Part shown: in pieces, positions 1 to 7,774 of the stretch | Numbering within the stretch: position 1 is the first letter of the stretch | Layout of the letters: each line of letters opens with the position of its first letter | Assembly (NCBI GenBank): GCA_021780975.1 | Contig: JAJXXS010000365.1 | Location: 1 to 19,951, forward strand | Length of the DNA stretch: 19,951 nucleotides | DNA from: Pseudomonadota bacterium | GTDB lineage: Bacteria > Pseudomonadota > Gammaproteobacteria > Burkholderiales > Thiobacillaceae | Direction of reading: 5' to 3' | Program-made: the position numbers and the translations under genes | The notes under the pieces: model-generated | Database searches by the model: none | What the model saw: only the letters and a program-made list of their open reading frames with translations | Told to the model about the DNA's origin: nothing

Positions 1-347
1 CGGTACGCATCATCGACCAGCCGGTCTTGGTCGGCGAACTGCATGGTGTCGTCTACCTGAGCGCCTCCAAACCTGTGGCAGGTTATCCGGACCAGAAGGA
101 TGGTCTGCAGCTACAGGCCACCATGGCACTGAAAGGGTTCGAAAAAGCACACCGGCGCGAGGCGCCGCAAATCAATTGGACGCGCGTGCGGCAGGCAGTT
201 GCCGCGCAGCGCATCCTGCCCGTCCCGGTTAGCACTGGCGCTCCCTCCGTGGCTGAGGAGGTCGCCGCCCTCAAGCCGGTGCAGTATGCGTATGCGCCTT
301 ACGACGTCGGCGCCAACAGTGGGGCCCCGCCTGCGATGGTGCGATGA
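1..347 (+). CDS. C-terminal part of a probable L,D-transpeptidase (YkuD family), 5' truncated by the window edge
   Basis: The frame is open from the first complete codon at position 3 to a TGA at 345-347, so the real start lies upstream of the window. The visible part begins VRIIDQP, then a short beta-strand run GVVYLSAS, and later PQINWTRVRQAV followed by ILPVPV. This order (a V-R-I-x-x-x-P strand, a G-x-x-Y-L strand, then a W-x-x-V helix and a short P-V end) is the usual tail of periplasmic L,D-transpeptidases, which cross-link peptidoglycan or anchor Braun-type lipoproteins. The catalytic HxxxxxxxxxxxxxxSHGC(I/V)R region would be upstream and is not visible, so the call rests on the tail only. 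The last 40 residues are low in recognisable motifs. It converges on the minus-strand pseudopilin operon. Confidence 0.6.
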   Translation, partial: VRIIDQPVLVGELHGVVYLSASKPVAGYPDQKDGLQLQATMALKGFEKAHRREAPQINWTRVRQAVAAQRILPVPVSTGAPSVAEEVAALKPVQYAYAPYDVGANSGAPPAMVR

Positions 348-726
348 CGGTCGCTTCAGAAGTCCTTCCCCGGCCATGAGACTTTGGGCGGGATTCGACG
401 CACGTAATCAGAGCGATCGTACAAGGCGGAAAAAGCCCACCTGGGAAGCGTTGCTTGCACGACCGGTTCTGTGAACGTTCTAGAGTGTTTCTTAGACAAC
501 GAATGATGCCCCTATCCCAAGTGGCCTATAAGGTGGCGATCACCGCCTGGCCGATCAAATCGCCTGTGGCGATCATGCGACCATCCAAGCGATGCAGCCC
601 AGCGGCGGTGCTGGCTGGCCGACCAGAAGGTTCGCAGCGCGCGCTGGAGATAATCCTGTCGCCACCAGACTGAACGCCGCTGCGCGGCGTAATCAGGCGC
701 GCCGAGTGTGCATGAGGGAACTGTCC
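348..726. other. Gene-free convergent spacer
   Basis: This stretch lies between the end of the transpeptidase-like gene (plus) and the end of the last pseudopilin gene (minus). Short open frames exist on both strands but none has a good ribosome binding site or a recognisable protein. The only clear structure is the hairpin at 674-690. The 10-mer GTGGCGATCA occurs twice (about 533 and 566). Confidence 0.6.
674..690. repeat. Small perfect hairpin, possible weak terminator of the minus-strand operon
   Basis: ACGCCGC, loop TGC, GCGGCGT: a perfect 7-bp stem with a 3-nt loop, 37 bp beyond the stop codon of the last pseudopilin gene. It is very stable for its size, but neither strand has a run of T after it, so it is not a classical intrinsic terminator. 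It may protect mRNA ends or mark the end of the operon. Confidence 0.35.
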
Positions 727-1320
727 TTAGTACGCCTGACCACTCTCGTTCTTCGCGCTTGGAGTCGGGTTGGTCGTTTGGCGGCTCGCTTCGGGTGCCG
801 GGGCGGATGTTGTCTCAGCCGCTGACGTGGCTCCCGCGGGCGCATTCGGTGTGTTGCTGACCTCGAATTGCCAGGCGGCATAGCTTTTGGCGCCCGCGAA
901 GGCGGCATCCGCAGCGCGGAAGTTGCCTTGTTTGAGGGGGGTACCTGGAGCGGGGCTGTAGACGCCCATGATGCCGTTGCCGGGCGCCTTGATGAGGATC
1001 CAGTCGCGCTTGCCCGTCATGGGGTCGGGGTAGATCTGGCGCAGGAAGCGGCGGGTGTAGGGCACGCGCGGATCCTCCAGCAGATCGTTGAGGGTTTGGG
1101 GGTAGGCGTTGGGAGTCTGGGCCAGGTAGTAGGCGGCGATGGCCTGACGGAACTGATCGCCGTAGAACAGCAGGTCGGCCTCGCGCTCGCGCTGGCGGGT
1201 CTGCGACCACAAGGTGCCGGCTTGCGCCAGCACCACGCCCATGAGCACCAGCAGGATGAGCAGCCCCAGATAGGTGAAGCCGGCCTGACGTTGCCTACCA
1301 GTCGGCATACGGCGTGCCAT
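727..1320 (-). CDS. Minor pseudopilin lacking Glu5 (third of the minor cassette)
   Basis: The 197-residue protein has a short basic leader, a prepilin peptidase site G^FTYLG, and a hydrophobic helix (LGLLILLVLMGVVLA), so it should be processed and inserted in the inner membrane as a pseudopilin. Residue +5 of the mature protein is Gly rather than the Glu that major pseudopilins use; in classical T2SS the tip subunit GspK lacks this Glu. The globular part contains YPDPMTGKRDW and GIMGVYS, a signature I associate with large minor pseudopilins beside GspG-like genes in atypical T2SS clusters. The last 45 residues are Ala/Ser/Thr/Pro rich and probably disordered. ATG 1320 was chosen because AAGG lies 6 nt upstream; ATG 1308 is an alternative. 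It overlaps the previous gene by 26 bp and is the last gene of the operon. Confidence 0.85.
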   Translation of the reverse strand: MARRMPTGRQRQAGFTYLGLLILLVLMGVVLAQAGTLWSQTRQREREADLLFYGDQFRQAIAAYYLAQTPNAYPQTLNDLLEDPRVPYTRRFLRQIYPDPMTGKRDWILIKAPGNGIMGVYSPAPGTPLKQGNFRAADAAFAGAKSYAAWQFEVSNTPNAPAGATSAAETTSAPAPEASRQTTNPTPSAKNESGQAY

Positions 1321-1672
1321 CCTCGCCCTTGCCCGGCGCGCCGCTGTGCACGTCGTACACGCTGCCGGACAGGCCCTCGGGCGGCGGCTGGGTCTGCCAG
1401 GTCTGGCTCGATTGGGTGATGGGGTCCACCGGCACGGCGCGCAGGTAATGCTTCTGCGCCAGGGTGTCCAGGCTGTCTGGATACTTGCCCCGGTCGCCGT
1501 AATATTTGTCGATGGCATCGCGCATGACGCTCAAGTCCTGCCGCAGCGTGGCCTCCTTGGCACGGTCCACGCTGCCGAAGTAGCGTGGCACCGCGATGGT
1601 GAGCAAGAGCGCGATGATGGACAGCACCACCAGCAGCTCGATGAGGGTGAAGCCCCGGCGCAAGCCCTTCAT
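1295..1672 (-). CDS. Minor pseudopilin, GspG-like (second of the minor cassette)
   Basis: A 125-residue protein starting MKGLRRGFTLIELL, with prepilin peptidase site RRG^FTLIE, Glu at mature position 5 and a hydrophobic N-terminal helix. The globular part has the pattern DAIDKYYGDRGKYPDSLDTL typical of GspG-like proteins, then VDPITQ and a C-terminal loop SVYDVHSG followed by GTPYADW. The ATG at 1672 shares its A with the TGA of the preceding gene, so the two are translationally coupled; an ATG at 1678 would add two residues. Role: subunit of the periplasmic pseudopilus that pushes substrate through the secretin. Which classical minor pseudopilin (H, I or J) it replaces cannot be told from sequence. 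Confidence 0.88.
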   Translation of the reverse strand: MKGLRRGFTLIELLVVLSIIALLLTIAVPRYFGSVDRAKEATLRQDLSVMRDAIDKYYGDRGKYPDSLDTLAQKHYLRAVPVDPITQSSQTWQTQPPPEGLSGSVYDVHSGAPGKGEDGTPYADW

Positions 1673-2139
1673 CACCATTCCCGGTAGGGCACGCCGTTCA
1701 GCCCCTTGCCGTCCTCGGGCGCGTAGACATCGTAGACGTCCTTGCCGGGTGCGGGCGCATCGGGCGGGCTCTCGTAGCTGCGCAGCCCCCAAGTCTCGTC
1801 GGCCGGAACGTCAGCGGGCGCAAAGGGATCGCGCGGCAAGCGGCGCAGGAGATAAATCTTCGCGCCCTTGGGCGAGCTGGGATCCTTCACCCCGTTCACC
1901 AGCACATCGAGATTGGGCGGATAGCCTGCCTCGTCCACCTTCTTCTCAATGCGCCCGTCGAGCCAAGCCTGGTGGTAGGCGTCGATGGCGCCGCGGATCT
2001 GACGCAGCCCCTCGCGCAGCTCGCTCTCCTTGTGGCGCTGCACGGCAAGCTGGGCCATGGGCACAGCCAGGGCGGCGAGCAAGGCGATGATGGCCAGAGT
2101 GACCACCAGCTCGATGAGGGTGAAGCCGCGCGTCTTCAC
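1672..2139 (-). CDS. Minor pseudopilin, GspG-like (first of the minor cassette)
   Basis: A 155-residue protein with a five-residue leader and prepilin site RG^FTLIE (Glu at mature position 5), followed by a hydrophobic helix VVTLAIIALLAALAVP. It then has an amphipathic helix (LREGLRQIRGAIDAYHQ), YPPNLDVLVNGV, LRRLPRDPF and a C-terminal loop VYDVYAPEDGKGLNGVPYREW-like segment, as in GspG-type folds. Start is GTG at 2139, overlapping the stop of the secretin gene by 4 bp (GTGA), a coupling arrangement seen through most of this operon. Together with the next two genes it forms a three-pseudopilin cassette downstream of the secretin. Confidence 0.88.
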   Translation of the reverse strand: MKTRGFTLIELVVTLAIIALLAALAVPMAQLAVQRHKESELREGLRQIRGAIDAYHQAWLDGRIEKKVDEAGYPPNLDVLVNGVKDPSSPKGAKIYLLRRLPRDPFAPADVPADETWGLRSYESPPDAPAPGKDVYDVYAPEDGKGLNGVPYREW

Positions 2140-4082
2140 GGGGTGGGGGAAAGCGTGGGCGGCGGCTTGATGCGGCCCGGCAGGAAGGGCCGCGCGGGCG
2201 CGCCTGCAGGCCCGGAAGGAGCAGACGCGGCCGCAGGAGGCGGCACCTCCGGCGGGGCGGGACGCCGGGGTGCGGTGTCGCTCGCTGCGCCAGCCCCCAT
2301 GAACAGCGGCGCCCCCGGCTCGCCCTCGGTGCCGGCGGGGAACTCGGTGGCCGACAGGGGCGCGGGCTCCACGTTGCGCACGATGTGCGGGGTGATCAGC
2401 AGCACGATCTCATCCTTCACGCGCTTGTGGCTCTTGTCGGCAAACAAACGTCCCACCAGCGGAATATCGCTCAGGAAAGGCAGGCCGGTGGCGTTGTTGT
2501 TCTCGCTGTCCTGGATGAGGCCGGCCAGGGCCTGAGTTTCGCCGTCCTTCAGGCGCAGCGAGGTGGAGGCGCTGCGGGTACTGATCTGGTAGACCAGGCT
2601 GCCGTTGCTGCCTTTGATCTGCTGGGTGATGTTGCTCACCTCCAGATTCACGTTCATGCCCACGTCGTTGTCGGGATAGACCTCGGGCTGCACTTCCAGC
2701 TTCAAGCCCACGTCGAGGTAGTTCACCGATTCGGACACGCCTACGTTGGCCGTGGCAGTGGTGGTGATCACCGGCACCTTGTCGCCGATGAGGATCTTGG
2801 CCTTTTCCTTGTTCACCACGCGGATGCGCGGATTGGCCAGCAGGTTCACATCGCCGTCCTGCTGGAGGAGGTTGAGCACCGGGTTGTTGACGCCGATCTG
2901 CGCCGCGCTCAGGTGGCGCAGATTGTCCAGGGTGAGCTGGTTGGTGCCCGAGGTAGTGGTGACGATGATGCCGCCCGTGGTGCTGCTGGTGGTGGCGGGC
3001 ACCGGCGTGAGCACGCCGAACTGGGAGGGCGGCTGCAAGCCCAGATCCAGGAGGTGAGAGCGGTTCACCTCCAACACCTCCACGTCGAGCACCACTTCCG
3101 GCGCCGGCTGGTCCTGCAGCGCCAGCACCTTCTCCGCCAGGCGCACCTGCGGCAGGGTGCCGCGCAGGTAGATCATGTTGAGGCGCTCGTCGAGATAGAT
3201 GTCGTTGACCTTGAGCAGCGAGCGCAGCAGGTTCAAGGTCGCCTTGCCGTCGGCATCACCCAGATAGAAAGCCTTCACGATCTCGTCCTGGTACTCGCGC
3301 TGCTTGGACAGGATGTTGGGGTAGAGCAGCAGGGTGGTGGGGTTGAGCACTTTCTTGGCCAGCCCGCCGGTGGCCAGGAGCATGTCCAGGGCCTCGCGGA
3401 TGGGGAGGTCGCGCGCGAACACCGTGACCTTGGTGTCGGGCCGCACGTCCTTGTCGAGCACGAAGTTCAGCTGCCCATAGCGCGATAGCACGTCGAGCAC
3501 CGACTTGAGCGGCGCGTCGCGGAATTCCAGGGTCACGGGGCGGTTGAAGGCGGGCGACAGGCGCGGCTCCCTCACCCCCAGGCGGCCCTGCTTCTCCTCC
3601 AAGCTTTGCAGGGCCTGGCGCGCGGCGTCGTTGCCGGCATCCAGCGCCAGGGCCTGGCGCAGGTTCCTGCGCGCGGCATTGCCGTTGCCGTGCTTTTCGT
3701 CCACCCGGGCCGCCTTCACCAGGGCCTCCGCCTGGTGGCGATTGGCGATGGCGGCGAGCCCCTGCGGCGCACGCGGATTGTCCGGGTCGAGCGCGAGCAC
3801 GCGGCGATAGCTTTGCTCTGCCTGATCGAGCTTGCCCTGGGTACGCAGCGTCTCGGCCTCGGCCAGCAGGCGCTGGATCTGCTGCTCCTGTTCGCGATAC
3901 AGCGTGGTCTTGTATTCGATGTTGTGCGGGGATTGCCGTTCCGCGGTCTTGAGCTTGTCGAGCCCCTCCTCGACTTTGCCCTGGCGCAGCAGTTCGTTGC
4001 CCTGGCGGAAGGGTTTCTGGGTGGCGCAGCCTGACAGCGCCAAGGCGATCAGCAGCGGAAGGATCAGGATGCGGGGTTTCAT
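2136..4082 (-). CDS. gspD: GspD/PilQ-family secretin, lipoprotein with TPR region
   Basis: A 648-residue outer-membrane channel subunit. Visible order: lipoprotein signal peptide with lipobox LALSGC (lipidated Cys at 19); tetratricopeptide-like helices about 24-165 (for example LDQAEQSYRRVLALDPDNP at 85-103); an STN/N0-type domain about 182-255 (VTLEFRDAPLKSVLDVLS); an N1-like domain about 265-325 (AFYLGDADGKATLNLLRSLL); and the secretin beta-barrel domain about 410-570 with NPRIRVVNKEKAKILIGDKV and the family signature LAGLIQDSENNN...GLPFLSDIPLVGRLF (519-547) and ITPHIVRN. A Pro/Ala-rich tail of about 75 residues follows. Having its own lipid anchor, it may not need a separate pilotin. This layout is closer to MshL/atypical T2SS secretins than to textbook GspD. 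ATG 4082 overlaps the upstream gene by 4 bp. Confidence 0.93.
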   Translation of the reverse strand: MKPRILILPLLIALALSGCATQKPFRQGNELLRQGKVEEGLDKLKTAERQSPHNIEYKTTLYREQEQQIQRLLAEAETLRTQGKLDQAEQSYRRVLALDPDNPRAPQGLAAIANRHQAEALVKAARVDEKHGNGNAARRNLRQALALDAGNDAARQALQSLEEKQGRLGVREPRLSPAFNRPVTLEFRDAPLKSVLDVLSRYGQLNFVLDKDVRPDTKVTVFARDLPIREALDMLLATGGLAKKVLNPTTLLLYPNILSKQREYQDEIVKAFYLGDADGKATLNLLRSLLKVNDIYLDERLNMIYLRGTLPQVRLAEKVLALQDQPAPEVVLDVEVLEVNRSHLLDLGLQPPSQFGVLTPVPATTSSTTGGIIVTTTSGTNQLTLDNLRHLSAAQIGVNNPVLNLLQQDGDVNLLANPRIRVVNKEKAKILIGDKVPVITTTATANVGVSESVNYLDVGLKLEVQPEVYPDNDVGMNVNLEVSNITQQIKGSNGSLVYQISTRSASTSLRLKDGETQALAGLIQDSENNNATGLPFLSDIPLVGRLFADKSHKRVKDEIVLLITPHIVRNVEPAPLSATEFPAGTEGEPGAPLFMGAGAASDTAPRRPAPPEVPPPAAASAPSGPAGAPARPFLPGRIKPPPTLSPTP

Positions 4083-4564
4083 TCGCCGTAGCTCAGGGTT
4101 TGGGTTTGGTTAAGCGGCAGATAGACCAGACGCACCACGCCGTGGCCGACGCCTTCTACCTTGTAGCGGCCATCCACGGTGTCGCCGGCCCTCATGATGA
4201 GATCGCGCGGGCCGTCGCTCACGAACACCGCGGTCTGGCCAGATTCCTCCCACAGCCCCAGGAAGCGGAAGGGCAGGGGCGGCGCCTGCGGAGGTGGCGG
4301 GGGTACAGGCTTGGGCGGCGGCGGAGGGATATACCAAGTCTGGCTGGGAAAGAGGTCGCGCCTGGCCAGGGCAAAGCGGGCCTGGAAACCGTTCCGGGGG
4401 GCCGGCGGCGGCAGCATTCTGGCGACGGCGGCGGGTGCGTGGCGGCGTGGATGAACCACGGGCTGCACGGTGTCGTCGCCTCCCCCCCGGTTCACCCCAT
4501 ACACGGCGGCCAGAGTGGCAGCCAGCGCCGCGAAGAGCAGCAGCTGACGCACGACGGGCTTCAT
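4079..4564 (-). CDS. GspC/PilP-like periplasmic connector protein
   Basis: A 161-residue bitopic protein: a short cytoplasmic start, one membrane helix (LLLFAALAATLAAVYGV, about residues 8-24), a linker, a strongly proline-rich stretch (PPPPPKPVPPPPPQAPP, about 79-95), then a small beta-rich domain containing FRFLGLWEESGQTAVFV, AGDTVDGRYKVEGVG and VVRLVYLPL. That layout matches the inner-membrane proteins that reach the secretin (GspC homology region; PilP in type IV pili), although sequence identity is too weak for a firm family assignment. Its position directly before the secretin gene (4-bp ATGA overlap) and after the PilO-like gene supports this role. Confidence 0.7.
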   Translation of the reverse strand: MKPVVRQLLLFAALAATLAAVYGVNRGGGDDTVQPVVHPRRHAPAAVARMLPPPAPRNGFQARFALARRDLFPSQTWYIPPPPPKPVPPPPPQAPPLPFRFLGLWEESGQTAVFVSDGPRDLIMRAGDTVDGRYKVEGVGHGVVRLVYLPLNQTQTLSYGE

Positions 4565-5073
4565 CGGTTCACCTTGAGAAACAAGGCCAGGTGCACGTCG
4601 GCCGTGAGGTCGGTGGTGGCGATGTCGGGCCGGCGCAGCACCAGCGATTCAAGCGCCAGCCCCGGCGTGGCGGCAAGGATATCGGCGAGAAATCCGCGCA
4701 CGGCAGGGTCGCTTCCCGTCAGCGGCAGCGTGATGGCCAGCACGGCGATGCGGCCATGCCGCTGGCGCGTGACGCGGTAGGCGCCCTGATCCAGTTGCAG
4801 GCCGGCGTCATGGGCGGCGCGGAAGAGTACCCCCAGCACCTTTACCTCGTCCCGTTCGGTGAGCAGGCCGGCCAGGGGCGAGGGCGGAGGCGCGGGCGGC
4901 CGCAAGACTGCGGACGCCGGCGTGGCTCGCACTTGCGCCAGCCGCGCCTGCTGCTCGGGCAATTCGAAAGCGGCCAAGGCCAAGGCCGCCGCAAGCAGCG
5001 CCGCGCCGACCCATCCCGGCCAGCCCGGGCGCGCGAGCCAGAAGGCCAGGCGATGCCAGAACGTCGCCGTCAT
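4561..5073 (-). CDS. GspM/PilO-like inner-membrane platform protein
   Basis: A 170-residue protein with a short cytoplasmic start, a single membrane helix (VGAALLAAALALAAFEL, about 22-38), a short coiled stretch (PEQQARLAQVRA), a Pro-rich linker and a C-terminal alpha/beta domain (VLGVLFRAAHDAGLQL ... IAVLAITLPLTGSDPAVRGF). This is the layout of PilO/GspM, which dimerise with PilN/GspL in the periplasm. Overlaps both neighbours by 4 bp, so all these platform proteins are probably made in coupled amounts. Assigned by layout and neighbours rather than by a diagnostic motif. Confidence 0.7.
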   Translation of the reverse strand: MTATFWHRLAFWLARPGWPGWVGAALLAAALALAAFELPEQQARLAQVRATPASAVLRPPAPPPSPLAGLLTERDEVKVLGVLFRAAHDAGLQLDQGAYRVTRQRHGRIAVLAITLPLTGSDPAVRGFLADILAATPGLALESLVLRRPDIATTDLTADVHLALFLKVNR

Positions 5074-5576
5074 GGCCAGCCACCTTCAAGCCGGAACTTC
5101 ACCGGACGCTCGGCCACCTCCTGGCGCACGTCGTGGCGCACCAGACGCATGCCCTGCAACGATGCTGCGCCTTGCAACGCCTGCAAGTAGGCCAGCATGG
5201 CCTGGGGAGTGCGCGCCTCTGCCTCCAGCACCACTCGGCTGCGCCCGGGATAGGCTGCGATGGAGAGCAAGGCGATGTCCTTGTGCGGAACCGACTCCAG
5301 CGCACGGAACAGGACGGGCCAGTCACGGGCCAGCAGCGCCTGGGCGCGCGCCAGTTCGAGGCTGTCCGCGGCGTCCAGCGGCGGCGCTGATTTGAGCCGC
5401 GGCGTGGGGGTGGCTTGCAGAATTTCCGCCTGGCGCTGGACGATGCCCGCGCGAACCTGGTGGTATTGCCAAACACCCAGCGCGAGCGCCAGGGCTCCGG
5501 TTGCCAGCAGCAGCCAGGCTGCCGTGGGCGGGCCGGGGCGGCGGGCGAAATCGTAATGGCGGGAAATGGCGGCCAT
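5070..5576 (-). CDS. PilN-like (GspL C-terminal half-like) platform protein
   Basis: A 168-residue protein beginning MAAISRHYDFARR, then a membrane helix (AAWLLLATGALALALGVW, about 19-36), a coiled segment (YHQVRAGIVQRQAEILQ) and a ferredoxin-like alpha/beta domain (LFRALESVPHKDIALLSI ... MLAYLQALQGAASLQGMRLVRHDV). This is the architecture of PilN, or of the membrane and periplasmic half of GspL. ATG 5576 is preferred since it lies one base after the stop of the upstream gene; an in-frame start 33 bp further up would overlap that gene. Its partner cytoplasmic half is encoded separately just upstream. Confidence 0.7.
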   Translation of the reverse strand: MAAISRHYDFARRPGPPTAAWLLLATGALALALGVWQYHQVRAGIVQRQAEILQATPTPRLKSAPPLDAADSLELARAQALLARDWPVLFRALESVPHKDIALLSIAAYPGRSRVVLEAEARTPQAMLAYLQALQGAASLQGMRLVRHDVRQEVAERPVKFRLEGGWP

Positions 5577-5577
5577 G

Positions 5578-6261
5578 TCAGGCAGGCATGCTCGATGCGG
5601 CCGCGGCATGGCTCCAGCCTGCGGGCAAGGCCACGGAGGGCGCGAGACCGTGCAGGTGCACCGGTCCCCAGGGCTGACCGGGGCAGGCGTCCAGCAGGTC
5701 CATGCGCTGGCGCAGCGTGGCCACGGGGTCGGCCGCGCTGCGCAGCTGGGTGAACAGGCGCCAACGTCCCTTGTGCTGCGCCACCACGGTGAGATGTTCG
5801 CCTTCCGCCTGCACCAGGCAGGCAGAGGGCGCGAGGCGCTGGGTGGCGAACCAGGGCGCGAGCCTTGCCAGGCGCAGGCGCGGCCCGAGCCGCTCCTTGA
5901 TCTCCGTCACCTGCCTCGACGGAAACGCGCATACCGCCAACGGCTCACCCGGCGGGCGCGGCTGCCAGCGCAACTTCCAGGCGCTGTAGTCCTCTTCGAA
6001 CGTGGCCTCCAGGCTGTGGCGCAGGAAGCCTTCGATTTCCCTGCTGCGTAGCCCGGCGGGTTGGGGCGGGGAGAGGTGCAGGCGGAAAAAACGGTTGGAG
6101 AGGACCAGGGCGACCCGTCCGCGCCTGTCCTGCAGCGCCAGGTTCAGCGCGTCGAGGGTGCCGGGCCAGTCGGCGCAGGTGCCGCGCACGGTGGCGCCGG
6201 CCAGGCGCGCCAAGCCCGGGGCGAGGGTCACGGCCAAGGCCTCAGGCCACAAACGTGACAC
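5578..6261 (-). CDS. PilM-like / GspL cytoplasmic-domain-like protein
   Basis: A 227-residue soluble protein without a membrane helix. It contains RVALVLSNRFFRLHLSPP, EGFLRHSLEATF and a later TVVAQHKGRWRLFTQL segment, a pattern found in reduced PilM/GspL-type actin-like proteins that sit on the cytoplasmic face of the assembly platform and touch the ATPase. No complete actin-type nucleotide-binding motifs are obvious, so it may be structural only. Start is GTG 6261, 20 bp inside gspE; it is supported by GGAGGAG seven bases upstream. The next gene supplies the membrane-bound PilN-like partner, so the GspL function appears split into two proteins as in type IV pili. Confidence 0.65.
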   Translation of the reverse strand: MSRLWPEALAVTLAPGLARLAGATVRGTCADWPGTLDALNLALQDRRGRVALVLSNRFFRLHLSPPQPAGLRSREIEGFLRHSLEATFEEDYSAWKLRWQPRPPGEPLAVCAFPSRQVTEIKERLGPRLRLARLAPWFATQRLAPSACLVQAEGEHLTVVAQHKGRWRLFTQLRSAADPVATLRQRMDLLDACPGQPWGPVHLHGLAPSVALPAGWSHAAAASSMPA

Positions 6262-7774
6262 GGTTGATCTCCTCCAGGGTGGTGCGCCCGGTCTTCACGA
6301 ACTCGATGGCCGCGGCGCGCAGGCTGCGCGTGCCGCGGCGCGTGGCTTCCTCCTTGATGCGGCTCATGGGCTCGCGCGCCACGATCATCTCGCGCAGCAC
6401 GTCGTTCATCACCAGCATCTCCGCCACCGCCTGGCGGCCCTTGTAGCCGGTGCCGCGGCAATGCGCGCAGCCGCGCCCGGCGCGGAAGCGGAAGCCGGCC
6501 GCATCCGCAATGCCCGAGGCGGCTACCAGTTCGGGCGCGGGTGCTTCGTCGACGCTGCAGTGGGGGCAGTTCATGCGAACCAGGCGCTGGGCGAGGATGC
6601 CGTTCAGTGCGTAAACGAGGTTGTAGGGATCCACCCCCAGCTGCAAGAAACGCCCCAACACGTCGAACACGTTGTTGGCATGCACCGTGGTGAGGACGAG
6701 GTGGCCGGTGAGCGCCGACTGCACGGCGATCTGGGCCGTCTCCGTGTCACGGATTTCACCCACCATGATCTTGTCCGGGTCGTGGCGCAGGATGGAGCGC
6801 AGACCGCGCGCGAAGCTTAAACCCTTCTTCTCGTTGACCGGGATCTGCAGCACGCCGGGCAATTGATACTCGACGGGATCCTCGATGGTGATGATCTTGT
6901 CACGGCCTTGGTTGATCTCGGTGATGGCGGCGTACAGCGTGGTGGTCTTTCCCGAGCCGGTGGGGCCCGTGACGAGCACCATGCCGTAGGGTTCGTGCGT
7001 GAGCTTGCGCAGGCTGACGAGCGTGTCGGCATCGAAGCCCAGATGCTCCAGGCGCAGGCCCTGGAGTTCGTCGGCCAGCTGGCGGCGGTCCAGGATGCGC
7101 AGCACGGCATCCTCGCCGTGCACGCCGGGCATGATGGACACGCGCAGATCGACCTCGCGCCCCTGCAGCCGCACCTTGAAGCGGCCGTCCTGCGGGATGC
7201 GCCGCTCGGCGATGTCCAGCTCGGCCATCACTTTGATGCGGGAAATGGCCTGCTCCGCCATGTCGGCGCCGGCCACCCGGCTCACTACCGCGAGCACGCC
7301 ATCCAGGCGGTATTTGATGACCAGGCCCTGCGGGTCGTTCTCCAGGTGGATGTCCGACACGCCCGCCTGCAGCGCGTCGTAGAGCGTGGAATGCACCAGG
7401 CGGATGACCGGGCTGTCGTCCCCGCCGATGGCGGCGAGACTCAGTTCCTGGGTGCCGTCGCCTTCCATGGCGCCACCCCCGGCGAGCCCGCCGAAAGCAT
7501 CCAAAGCCTTCAGCTCCCCCTCCTGGCGCGTCAGCCAGGCGCGGATGTCGGCCAGTTCGGCCAGCGCGAGCCGGTAAGGCTCGGCCATGTGCTGCTCGGC
7601 CCATTCCAGCAGCGCGCGCGGCGGCGGGTCGGGCGCCACCAGCCAGAGGCAGCCGGCCGTGTCCCGCCCGGCCAGGCAGTCCCTGGCCTGGGCGCGTGGG
7701 AATGCCAGCACGGTGAAATCCGGCACCAGCCCGTGCAGGGCCTCCATGGCGAAGCGCGGCAGAGGGGCGTTCAT
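6242..7774 (-). CDS. gspE: Type II secretion assembly ATPase GspE
   Basis: A 510-residue cytoplasmic hexameric ATPase that powers pseudopilus assembly. Visible motifs: Walker A GPTGSGKTTT (270-279), Asp box RDKIITIEDPVEYQ (291-304), Walker B region ILRHDPDKIMVGEIRD (328-343), His box LTTVHANN (361-368), and a zinc-binding pair of CxxC motifs CPHC (403-406) and CAHC (436-439), the four-Cys module that marks GspE/PilB assembly ATPases rather than PilT retraction ATPases. The N-terminal 120 residues are poorly conserved and would contact the PilM/GspL-like protein. The ATG overlaps the gspF stop by 4 bp. Confidence 0.96.
   Translation of the reverse strand: MNAPLPRFAMEALHGLVPDFTVLAFPRAQARDCLAGRDTAGCLWLVAPDPPPRALLEWAEQHMAEPYRLALAELADIRAWLTRQEGELKALDAFGGLAGGGAMEGDGTQELSLAAIGGDDSPVIRLVHSTLYDALQAGVSDIHLENDPQGLVIKYRLDGVLAVVSRVAGADMAEQAISRIKVMAELDIAERRIPQDGRFKVRLQGREVDLRVSIMPGVHGEDAVLRILDRRQLADELQGLRLEHLGFDADTLVSLRKLTHEPYGMVLVTGPTGSGKTTTLYAAITEINQGRDKIITIEDPVEYQLPGVLQIPVNEKKGLSFARGLRSILRHDPDKIMVGEIRDTETAQIAVQSALTGHLVLTTVHANNVFDVLGRFLQLGVDPYNLVYALNGILAQRLVRMNCPHCSVDEAPAPELVAASGIADAAGFRFRAGRGCAHCRGTGYKGRQAVAEMLVMNDVLREMIVAREPMSRIKEEATRRGTRSLRAAAIEFVKTGRTTLEEINRVTFVA

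Noticed and set aside
526..726. In-frame open stretch directly after the stop of the last pseudopilin (ending in DGRMIATGDLIGQAVIATL)
   Set aside because: About 66 codons remain open after the TAA, which could suggest readthrough or a degraded extension, but there is no start signal, no homology I recognise and it contains the 674-690 hairpin. Chance in GC-rich DNA is sufficient.
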